Below are positions 1 to 7,292 of a stretch of DNA of 19,576 nucleotides, one piece after another. The position numbers and the translations under genes were made by a program. Source of the DNA: CAZNFR01 sp964572225 (GTDB lineage: Bacteria; Bacteroidota; Bacteroidia; Bacteroidales; GCA-2748055); NCBI GenBank assembly GCA_964572225.1, contig CAZNFR010000067.1:1-19576 (forward strand), written 5' to 3'. The notes beneath the pieces are model-generated. The model ran no database searches and had not been told where the DNA came from. It saw only the letters and a program-made list of their open reading frames with translations. Position 1 is the first letter of the stretch; the number at the start of each line of letters is the position of its first letter.

Positions 1-27
1 GAACAAAATAATAACCAATTAAAAATC

Positions 28-48
28 AGTGGGTTTTAAGTGCCCACT
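28..48. other. Short hairpin in the sequence left of the IS
   Basis: AGTGGG (28-33) and CCCACT (43-48) pair with a 9-nt loop in an A+T-rich stretch (1-151) that holds no gene I can support. No T-tract follows on either strand, so I do not call it a terminator. Confidence 0.25.
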
Positions 49-151
49 AGTGAATCTATATGTTATATCATACACTTATATAAAATTAAGCTATTGAATT
101 AAATAACAAATCTGAAATATTGAAATTTCTTCAATTTTTTATTAGCTGATT

Positions 152-176
152 AATTATTTCTACTTTGACACATTAA
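152..176. repeat. Left terminal inverted repeat of the IS
   Basis: Reads AATTATTTCTACTTTGACAC and then ATTAA on the plus strand. Its reverse complement matches 1635-1659 with two mismatches. It overlaps the last codons and stop of the transposase frame. Confidence 0.7.
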
Positions 177-1491
177 GATATTCTTTTATATAACAGCTAT
201 TTATCGCCTGTTGTCGTCGTCTGTGTCGGGTATACATTAGTTTTAGTACATCTATTTCCGTCATCTCTTTCATCATTTTGAAGCACAGCCAATCTTTGAT
301 ATCACGTGCTGACAATAGCGGTATATCTTTGAAGCACAGCAGCTTTTCTTTTAACATAAAGCACATGGTCATAGTATTCAATGCTACCTGGTGGTACTAT
401 GCCATCCATTTTCGCGTTTGGAACTGATCCATCCCCAGGGTGTATTTCGATTCCTTAATGCAATGTTCAATGAAAAATCTTTGTGCCTGCATATATGCAA
501 GTGCCTTGGGTGTATACTGGACCAACTCTGCATTTACAAACGAGTATTTGACCTCTTCACCTGACTTGGTGCGTATCCTTCTGATAACGAGCAATCTTTC
601 CTCTATCATATTCACCTTCTTATTCCAAATAAACACCTTGGCAAAATGATACAATCCTCCTAATGAGCCTTTCGCAGTTTTACGTACCATTATTTCTTCC
701 CAGTCATCCTGCTCAAGATCCTTGATATATTCCGATACCATTGAGCTGTTTTCTGTTGCCGTCAATTGCTTTGGTGTAGGACCGCGTTTCCCTTTTCGTT
801 CAGGAAGAACCAATTCCGGTTTTGTCAGGTATATAGCCTGATCACTATGGATATCAAACATATAGGTTAATCCCAGTAAATCTACTTTACGGGCCAGATC
901 ACAGTCATTCCCAATGAAACCATCTGCTCCTACATAATCAAAGGAGGTTCCCAGTTTCAGCTGATGAAGGATCATCTCGTAAGCAAAATCTATCTTGGTC
1001 TTAAACTCCCGTTCCTCTTCAGGAATCCCTGCTTTCGCGCACCTTTCAGGATCATTACACTAGCCTTTGGGTAAATACAGTCTCGCATCAACCATTGAAG
1101 CAAAATCGCCATTACGTAAACATCCCATCAAGGCAACCTTACTATAAGCCGTTTTCCCAACATTCCCACAGTATTGATGTCCGACCCCAACGCTCTTATC
1201 TCCTTTCTTTTCAACGCCGGTCTCATCGACATAAAAACCTGTAAGTTTCATCTTAGGCAATGAATTACTTGTTTGCATCGCCGCAGTATCTATCACTTTC
1301 CGGTAGCTCCAGTTAGAATCTGTGATAAAATGCTGCATCTGAAAATAATTGGGATCCAACAAATTACCTGTAATCTGTTCAATGTTACGCCGGTGACTTA
1401 TCAGAATCCCCTGGGTGTAAAGTTGTGCTTTGTCAAAGAACACTTTCGTCTTATTACGGAATATCTCTTGATAATCAGAGAGATAGATCAC
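160..1491 (-). pseudogene. IS701-family DDE transposase with two in-frame TAG codons
   Basis: Read through, this is one continuous frame of 443 codons, close to the usual length for IS701-type transposases. It starts with GTG at 1491; no ATG lies in frame before codon 52. The frame is broken only by TAG at 1060-1062 (codon 144, after RLYLPKG) and TAG at 397-399 (codon 365, after QTRKWMA). Family relatives have tryptophan at both places (LYLPxxW and the W of a WxxWH-like motif), so both look like TGG to TAG changes. Candidate catalytic acidic residues are the D of YVDETG, the D of VGADGF and a downstream E. There is no frameshift or deletion. As it stands the gene should give three fragments and no active enzyme, unless amber codons are suppressed. 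TAG is also used as a normal terminator here, for example at 5661 and 3244, so recoding is unlikely. Confidence 0.8.
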
Positions 1492-1517
1492 TAACCGGTT
1501 ATGGGCCGCGGTTAGTG
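1489..1517 (-). promoter_or_regulatory. Hairpin covering the transposase start codon
   Basis: A perfect 9-bp inverted repeat (1489-1497 and 1509-1517) has an 11-nt loop. In the transposase mRNA the stem is CACUAACCG/CGGUUAGUG, and the GUG start codon (1491-1489) is the last three bases of its 3' arm. Pairing would hide the start codon. This arrangement matches the established principle, seen in IS10 and IS50, that mRNA structure keeps transposase translation low. That it works this way here is inference. Confidence 0.5.
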
Positions 1518-1591
1518 TTTTTCCATATTCTTTTGTATCTTTAACTTGAGTTGAACATACCTTAAAGGTACGAAAATCATGCTTTTCGATG

Positions 1592-1622
1592 CCCCTGGAA
1601 ACCTCGTGTTTTCAGGGGTTTT
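1592..1622 (+). terminator. Hairpin with T-tract inside the IS right end
   Basis: An 11-bp stem (1592-1602 with 1608-1618; CCCCTGGAAAC against GTTTTCAGGGG with one G-T pair) has a 5-nt loop and is followed by TTTT. On the plus strand it has the form of an intrinsic terminator and would stop antisense transcription leaving the IS toward the gene at 1837. On the minus strand it folds in the transposase mRNA leader without a U-tract. Such leader hairpins in IS elements can limit expression from read-through transcripts. Confidence 0.5.
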
Positions 1623-1634
1623 ATTAACAATCCG

Positions 1635-1659
1635 TTAATCTGTCAAAGTATAAATAATT
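1635..1659. repeat. Right terminal inverted repeat of the IS
   Basis: Contains TTAATCTGTCAAAGTATAAA and pairs with 152-176. Read inward it carries TATACTTTG, similar to the Bacteroidota -7 box (TAnnTTTG) but with one extra base, so it may contribute a weak transposase promoter. That role is inference. Confidence 0.7.
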
Positions 1660-1836
1660 TGTCGCAATAATTTTAGAAGCTAATCCAAATAAGGTAATTT
1701 TAGAATCAATTTTTTCGACTATTTTGGTAAACTGGTTTTAAAATTAGTCAAAGACTATCTCTGGAGATTATGCAATGAGAATTTTCTGTCAATAAATTTT
1801 AAGAAAATCGTATCTTATTTAATTGATAAAACCCAC

Positions 1837-3246
1837 ATGACAAGAAACAATCAACGAACTATTCATCTTTTCTTCTTCTTTCTGCTCCTGATCTCCATTG
1901 TTTTTGCACATGAAAGAATTATAAATACGGATGCAGCTTATTATCTTTTTAAGCTAATACACTTTGAGAAATTCAATATTGAACATGAACGCTACTCCGC
2001 CTTCATTTCCCAGTTGTTGGTTCTCCCTCTGATTAGGGCAGGCATAGATCTAAAAATTCTGATTTATATATATTCAGTGAGTTTTGTTTTGTTATTCTAT
2101 TTTTTGTACCTAATAATTCGATATGTTCTTAAAGATGAGAGCACTCCATTTATACTTGTATTTACCTTGGTAGTTGGGCTTTCTCATCCACATTATCGTC
2201 CAGTCTCGGAGTCAACTCAAGGACTTGTATACGCAATGTTACTTCCCGGTATCCTGGCTCTTGAACCTGGGGGAAATTGGCATAAATCAGGGTTTCTAAA
2301 ACTAACTTATTCCCTGGTTATCCTGCTATTGTGTTATTTTTCGCATCCAATTACCATTTTTCCATTATTGTTTATTCTAATCATGAATATTTTTGAAGGG
2401 AACAACTATAAAAGTTATTTACCTTATGCAATAATTGCCGGCACACTATTACTATTTCTAATAAAATACTTAACAGGAACATCCTCTTCCTATGAAGGGG
2501 ATAAATTAATTAATCTCAACGAATTAAGTACTCAGTTAAAAAGTTTCTTCAGTTTATATCCAACACGTTTTTATTTAAGTCGGATCCCTACTATATACCT
2601 TGTTCCTGTCTCACTTTTCATCCTAAATATGTTTGTTTATTTAAAAAATAAAAAAATTATAAAGGCAATCATTCTGGCAGGTACATGCGGGCTTTTTTTT
2701 CTGATTCACAATATAATCTATTTTAGAGGGGGCGCTGATATAGAGCTTGAGAAAAATTTCATGACCCTTAACTTCTTTATATATTTCGCCTTTTTCAAGG
2801 ATGTTTTCTTCAATTTAAAACTACGGTTAAACAGTCTTCATTTGATTCTGATAATCTTTTGCTTTTCCATCTGGACTTCATTGAGAGCCAGTGAAACCTA
2901 TACAAAAAGGATAAGTTATCATGATAGGATATACCAATCCTTATCCAGCCTTGAAGGGAAAAAGTACTTTACCTATGATGATAAACTTTCTGAGGATTTA
3001 TTGTTTTCATGGGGAATCGGAGTTGAAACACTTATCTACAGTGCAGCTCAATCGCGAGAAAACGTACTCACATTATATTCCTTTTCGAACAAAGAAAAGT
3101 TACCCAAATATATTGATGACCCAAATCTATATTTATGTGTACCTTTTTGGGAGAAATGGGATATAAAAACACTAAATGAAAGATACTTTAGTCTGCCTGA
3201 AACAAAATATGAATTCATTGAATTATCCAAAAATAATTACCCTTAG
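1837..3246 (+). CDS. Polytopic membrane protein, GT-C glycosyltransferase-like (unassigned)
   Basis: A 469-residue integral membrane protein that I cannot assign to a named family. It opens with a hydrophobic segment at about residues 9-24. The loop that follows carries NTDAAYYL (D32 in an acidic, aromatic context), which resembles the first periplasmic loop of GT-C-fold glycosyltransferases, where an acidic residue is catalytic. About ten further hydrophobic segments follow to about residue 350, and the last 110 residues look soluble. The motifs SHPHYRP (about 116-122) and YFSHPITIFP (about 167-176) place conserved-looking histidines near membrane edges. The gene starts with ATG and ends with TAG, faces the next gene tail to tail, and lies just right of the IS. 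Its DNA is visibly richer in A and T than genes beyond 5.6 kb, a possible sign of transfer. A flippase- or ligase-like role cannot be excluded. Confidence 0.7.
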   Translation: MTRNNQRTIHLFFFFLLLISIVFAHERIINTDAAYYLFKLIHFEKFNIEHERYSAFISQLLVLPLIRAGIDLKILIYIYSVSFVLLFYFLYLIIRYVLKDESTPFILVFTLVVGLSHPHYRPVSESTQGLVYAMLLPGILALEPGGNWHKSGFLKLTYSLVILLLCYFSHPITIFPLLFILIMNIFEGNNYKSYLPYAIIAGTLLLFLIKYLTGTSSSYEGDKLINLNELSTQLKSFFSLYPTRFYLSRIPTIYLVPVSLFILNMFVYLKNKKIIKAIILAGTCGLFFLIHNIIYFRGGADIELEKNFMTLNFFIYFAFFKDVFFNLKLRLNSLHLILIIFCFSIWTSLRASETYTKRISYHDRIYQSLSSLEGKKYFTYDDKLSEDLLFSWGIGVETLIYSAAQSRENVLTLYSFSNKEKLPKYIDDPNLYLCVPFWEKWDIKTLNERYFSLPETKYEFIELSKNNYP

Positions 3247-3308
3247 TCAGAGTCGGTTTTATAAATTCTTATCAGATTACTGACACTAAAGAAACATAAT
3301 TCACCCAA

Positions 3309-5582
3309 TTAGTTTTTAAGCAATGGATAATTATTAAATAAATCATATTCTTTATCAGTCCTTACAAAAGTGTTGATTCCCTGTGGCTTAAGGATCAACT
3401 CATCTATGGTAATACGTTCTCCCTTTATCTCAAGCTTATATTTATTTCCCGGGGCAAGAACCATTTCTTTATCAAACCTGACCCAATTATTGAATACGTT
3501 GTGCTCAGCCTTGTAATTAACCTTAGTTCTCTGAATCTGCTTCCCATTTGAACCATATTCATACCATATGGGTTCGGGCATGCCGTATTGCCTAACTTCA
3601 AAGAAGACCCAAAACGTGAGATTATAAAATCCTTGCATCTCAGAGGAAATATCGTCACTTTTTATTAGATCTGATTTTCCCTTTCTTAGATAAAAAGCTC
3701 CGTTTCCGGCAAAAGTATGCTCGGATTCCATTTCATCAAAACTCCAATGAATGACTACTTCCTTCGAAGTATCTACAATTTCTTTGCTGAAGGGATCTTT
3801 TTCGTCGAACATCCTGCGGGTTCTCTTTTGCCAAACCGGATACTTTTGTTTAAGTCGATCCGGTTCAAGCGATGAAAATTGAAGATCATGAAATTTGGCA
3901 ATTGGCGTGGTATACCCCAAAAAGTTTTTCTCAGCTTCATTAAACTCATTGCCTTTCCCAATAACCAATATGGGTTTAGTACCCATATCATTCAGTCTTT
4001 CAACAGGAATCCCCTCATCTGAAAGCAATTGAATACAAGAAAGGGCATTAGAAAATGGAATCCTTGGCGCAAGGCTTTGAATTATTGGTATCCCGGTACG
4101 GAATGAAACTTTAAGACCTTCCTGGTAGCCAGAGTTTTTTGTGGTAAACAAAAGTTTATCACCGCAGGTATTCGCAAAGGGCAGAAAAATCAATGCTTGA
4201 TAATCATCTGAATTTATTCCATGGTTCTCCATAAATTGAGATAATTCATCCGGATCCGTATCAAAAATCCGATTATCCTGAAATCGGTCTTTTTGCGCTG
4301 TAAAGGTATTCATTCCAGAATCTATCAACCAAAATCCGGCTGATAGAAACAATAAAACAACAGCTAAGAAAGGTAACTTATTAAATCTTAACCGACGGTA
4401 AAGTTTCCATAGAAAAACGGCAGTATAAGTACTGAAAACATAGTAAAAAATCCAGCTAAACCTGCCTAAAGCTCTGAATTGTTTAATTGGAGGAACCCAT
4501 TCGAGTAAGAAGGACATCCCTAATCGGAAGGGAAATGCCATGGAAAATAATAAGACAATGACAGAAGCAGCTAAATATTTATTTAAGTTTTTTTCAGGAA
4601 AAAAAAATCTGTAATCATATTTTCTGCTAGTTAAAAAAAAGTAGAAAAATGACAGAACTATAGAAAATGCTAATAATGAACCCGGCAACCCAACATAAGC
4701 CCTTCCCTCCCAAGCAGTATTCCAATTAAAGAATAAATTAAGCAATTTGTATAATTTTGAGTCTGGAGGGGTAAAAACTCCGAATATGGTTGTGTGAAAC
4801 TTAAAAAATCCCCATGGGTTCTCGGGTCGGTCAATTGCCCAATCGGTAATTCCAACCACTCCCTTTACCAGGAGGACCGGAAAAACAGCCATAAACAAAA
4901 GAACAAGCAGTTTTTTACGGTTTTCTTTTATTCTTTTCCGCTTATCCCATAATTCGACCATGAAGAGTGAAAACATAAAAATGCTGAAAAAAGCTGCATA
5001 GAATGCACTTGTAAATCCTCCTATTGCTGATAATACCATAATAAGAATAACCCAGATCCATTTCCTGTCTGCCTTCTGCCATCTTATCAGGAAGTACCAC
5101 AACATCGGAATAAAAAATGCATAAACCATTTCAAAATGTCCGGCCATTCTAACAAACTGTGGAGATAAATAGGTTATGATGAGTGTTATTAGGATAGAAT
5201 ATCCGAAGGGCAGGTAAAAACTACGAAGAATTAAAAATATGAAGGGGGTAGCCAGTACCAATGAAAAAATCATTGCGAGATTTATCATACCAACACCGTT
5301 TTCAAGAGGATAGATGTTTTTGTCAATAAACTTAGCGATGGTAACATAAAGTGGGTGAGTATTGGTATACATTATATGATCTCCATAGGGGTAATTAATA
5401 CCATCATGTTTGAAGCCCTGCCCATACTTCAAATACCATGAAAAATTATAATAACTTTTCAATGCATCTGTATCACTCACAACAAATCCATCTGGATTCT
5501 TTAGGACAGGCTTGAAAAGTAAAATCATAAAAAATGTAGAACAAAAAAGGAGGATCAATATTCCCTGGTAATTTTTTCTCAT
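3309..5582 (-). CDS. Large membrane protein, GT-C glycosyltransferase-like, with periplasmic C-terminal domain
   Basis: A 757-residue protein. An N-terminal membrane anchor (about 7-26) is followed by a loop with VSDTDALKSYYNF (D37 and D39), the position and style of the catalytic acidic pair in GT-C enzymes, then NYPYGDHIMYTNTHP. Roughly nine to eleven membrane segments run to about residue 420. The segment PPIKQFRALGRFSW (about 364-377) resembles the F-R-A/V-x-x-R-F motif seen before the last membrane helices of many GT-C and YfhO-like proteins. The last 330 residues are non-membranous, and residues about 610-735 look like a beta-sandwich (WSFDE, FAGNGAFYL, YNLTFWVFFEV, ITIDELILKP). It is the last minus-strand gene of the run, 78 bp after the MBOAT gene, so co-transcription is plausible. 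Its DNA is A+T-rich. Substrate unknown. Confidence 0.75.
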   Translation of the reverse strand: MRKNYQGILILLFCSTFFMILLFKPVLKNPDGFVVSDTDALKSYYNFSWYLKYGQGFKHDGINYPYGDHIMYTNTHPLYVTIAKFIDKNIYPLENGVGMINLAMIFSLVLATPFIFLILRSFYLPFGYSILITLIITYLSPQFVRMAGHFEMVYAFFIPMLWYFLIRWQKADRKWIWVILIMVLSAIGGFTSAFYAAFFSIFMFSLFMVELWDKRKRIKENRKKLLVLLFMAVFPVLLVKGVVGITDWAIDRPENPWGFFKFHTTIFGVFTPPDSKLYKLLNLFFNWNTAWEGRAYVGLPGSLLAFSIVLSFFYFFLTSRKYDYRFFFPEKNLNKYLAASVIVLLFSMAFPFRLGMSFLLEWVPPIKQFRALGRFSWIFYYVFSTYTAVFLWKLYRRLRFNKLPFLAVVLLFLSAGFWLIDSGMNTFTAQKDRFQDNRIFDTDPDELSQFMENHGINSDDYQALIFLPFANTCGDKLLFTTKNSGYQEGLKVSFRTGIPIIQSLAPRIPFSNALSCIQLLSDEGIPVERLNDMGTKPILVIGKGNEFNEAEKNFLGYTTPIAKFHDLQFSSLEPDRLKQKYPVWQKRTRRMFDEKDPFSKEIVDTSKEVVIHWSFDEMESEHTFAGNGAFYLRKGKSDLIKSDDISSEMQGFYNLTFWVFFEVRQYGMPEPIWYEYGSNGKQIQRTKVNYKAEHNVFNNWVRFDKEMVLAPGNKYKLEIKGERITIDELILKPQGINTFVRTDKEYDLFNNYPLLKN

Positions 5583-5627
5583 TTCAGAAATGCTATTTAC
5601 ACCTGTTAATCAATAAACTGAACTAAT

Positions 5628-5664
5628 TTAGAAAATCATTTTCATTATCACTAATATTTTCTAA
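5628..5664 (-). terminator. Possible weak hairpin after the MBOAT gene
   Basis: A 9-bp perfect inverted repeat (TTAGAAAAT at 5628-5636, ATTTTCTAA at 5656-5664) with a 19-nt loop overlaps the TAG stop of the MBOAT gene. The stem has only one G-C pair, and no clear U-tract follows on the minus strand, so it is at most a weak terminator or pause site. Confidence 0.2.
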
Positions 5665-7196
5665 AACTGAAAATAAATAAAGGGCACCAGCTCGGCTGAC
5701 CATGTCTGGTAAATTAAAAATACAACGATTACGGTAATCATTACCTTTATCCATAATCGGGATTTTATAAAGAGATCTCTGTACCATTTCTTTACCGAAA
5801 CCGGCAGCCAGTGGACCACATAACCCAGGAGCATGATTAGCATAACCTTGTAGTAGGAAGTAATCACATTGCCGATGATCCCTATATCCAGGTTACTCCA
5901 GACCTGCACCAGAAACTGGTTTGCTTTGTCCATGGATTCGGAGCGGAACCAGATTCGGGTGAAAGTAATAAAATTGAAGGTGATAAAAACCTTCCAGAGA
6001 TGTGTTGCCCAGTGTGTACTTTTCTCGTAGGGACTGATTCTTTTCCAGTATTTGTAAACCAGCAATCCCACCCCGTTCAGTCCGCCCCAGATAACGAACT
6101 CCCAGCTCGCCCCATGCCAGAGTCCGCCGAGTAACATCGTGAACATAAGATTTACATTGGTTCGCAGTTTCCCTTTGCGATTACCTCCCAGGGGGATGTA
6201 CAAATAATCTTTAAGCCAGGAGGATAGCGAAATATGCCATCTTTTCCAGAAATTCCCAACGTTATCGGCCTTGTAGGGTGAGTTAAAATTCCTTGGCAGG
6301 CGGAAACCCATAAGCAGGGCAATCCCTATGGCGATATCGGTGTAGCCTGAAAAATCACAGTAAACCTGCAGTGAATATCCGTACAGGGCAAATATGTTCT
6401 CAATGCCGCTATAGGATGAAGGGGCAGCAAAAACGCGATCAATAAGATTTACCGCTAAATAATCCCCGATAAACATTTTCTTCATCAGACCGTTCAGGAT
6501 CAGGAAGAGGGCATAACCGAACTCCTCAATCGTAAGATGAAATCGTTTGTAAAGCTGGGGGATAAACTCTGATGCCCTTACAATGGGACCGGCTACCAGC
6601 TGAGGAAAAAATGATACATAAAAACCAAAATCAAGGATACTCTCTACTGGCTTTACCTTACCCCTATAAATGTCCAGAGTATAACTGATCGTTTGAAAGG
6701 TAAAAAATGAAATACCAACCGGAAGTCCGATGGCTGAGATATCGAATTGACTTCCGGTGAAGGAATTGCTGAAAAAGGCCAGAAAATTAAAAACTTCGAA
6801 GCTTGTACCGAAGAGGTCATTGATGGTTTTGGTAAAAAAATAAGCATATTTGAAATAGGATAAGAGTCCGAGGTTAACGATCACACTACAGGCAACCAAA
6901 ATTTTCCTGGTTTTAATCCTGTTCGCCCGCCAGATTCCTCTCCCAATATAGAAATCTACTACCGTAGAAAAGATCAGAAGCAGAAAAAACAACCCACTGG
7001 TTTTCCAGTAAAAAAACAAACTGGCCAGAAATAGGAATGCGTTTCGCAGACTTTTATGCGGATGGATCAGGGAGTAGCTGGAAAGGACAACGACAAAAAA
7101 ACCCCAGAAATACATCTGTGTAAATAACAGGGGCTTTTGGGGATCAAAATCAACTATATGAAAAACACTTTCCAAGGGCAGATCTGAACAATGCAA
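5661..7196 (-). CDS. MBOAT-family O-acyltransferase (AlgI/PatA type)
   Basis: Membrane-bound O-acyltransferase expected to move acyl (usually acetyl) groups across the inner membrane for transfer to a cell-wall or surface polysaccharide. In the 511-residue reading frame the family signatures are clear: LVAGPIVR (about 200-207), VYCDFSGYTDIAIG (278-291), NFWKRWHIS with H321, GLWHGA with H361 (the invariant MBOAT histidine) and TRIWFRSE (about 413-420). About eleven hydrophobic segments are present. The frame has no ATG before M28, which lies inside the first membrane segment. The conserved FDPQKPLLFTQ stretch requires a non-ATG start such as TTG at 7196 (used here) or TTG at 7175. The gene follows the SGNH-type gene by 96 bp; MBOAT plus SGNH is the standard pairing in alginate (AlgI with AlgJ/AlgX) and peptidoglycan (PatA/PatB) O-acetylation. 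Confidence 0.9.
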   Translation of the reverse strand: MHCSDLPLESVFHIVDFDPQKPLLFTQMYFWGFFVVVLSSYSLIHPHKSLRNAFLFLASLFFYWKTSGLFFLLLIFSTVVDFYIGRGIWRANRIKTRKILVACSVIVNLGLLSYFKYAYFFTKTINDLFGTSFEVFNFLAFFSNSFTGSQFDISAIGLPVGISFFTFQTISYTLDIYRGKVKPVESILDFGFYVSFFPQLVAGPIVRASEFIPQLYKRFHLTIEEFGYALFLILNGLMKKMFIGDYLAVNLIDRVFAAPSSYSGIENIFALYGYSLQVYCDFSGYTDIAIGIALLMGFRLPRNFNSPYKADNVGNFWKRWHISLSSWLKDYLYIPLGGNRKGKLRTNVNLMFTMLLGGLWHGASWEFVIWGGLNGVGLLVYKYWKRISPYEKSTHWATHLWKVFITFNFITFTRIWFRSESMDKANQFLVQVWSNLDIGIIGNVITSYYKVMLIMLLGYVVHWLPVSVKKWYRDLFIKSRLWIKVMITVIVVFLIYQTWSAELVPFIYFQF

Positions 7197-7292
7197 GGCT
7201 AAAATAAGGATATTTATTAAAGCATAAAGTCAGGGAGGATTCTTTTTTAGGAATGGTCAGGTTCTTAAGAAAAAATAAATGAGGTTCCAGGC

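Larger units (their letters stand above)
152..1659 (-). mobile_element. IS701-like insertion sequence, about 1.5 kb
   Basis: The element is bounded by imperfect terminal inverted repeats. The reverse complement of 152-176 matches 1635-1659 at 23 of 25 positions and contains TGTCAAAGTA. The transposase reading frame fills most of the interior on the minus strand, and its final codons (LNVSK then TAG) run into the left repeat, as is common in compact IS elements. I saw no clear target-site duplication next to 152 or 1659, so the exact ends may differ by a few bases or the duplication has decayed. Family assignment rests on the protein motifs YVDETG, QYCGNVGK, RLYLPKG and ADGFIGND, which resemble IS701/DDE_5 transposases. 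The sequence is otherwise well preserved, suggesting a fairly recent insertion. Confidence 0.75.

Noticed and set aside
440..649. Plus-strand open frame of 69 codons within the IS
   Set aside because: Antisense to the transposase frame; not a known IS antisense product and no supporting signals.
397..1062. Programmed amber recoding across the whole genome
   Set aside because: TAG also ends other genes in the window at sensible positions (MBOAT, the membrane protein at 1837, the cyclotransferase, the small cyd ORF and the transposase itself).
160..1491. Three separate small genes instead of one transposase
   Set aside because: The pieces are in the same frame, separated only by TAG codons and continuous with family motifs on both sides, so one broken gene explains them better.
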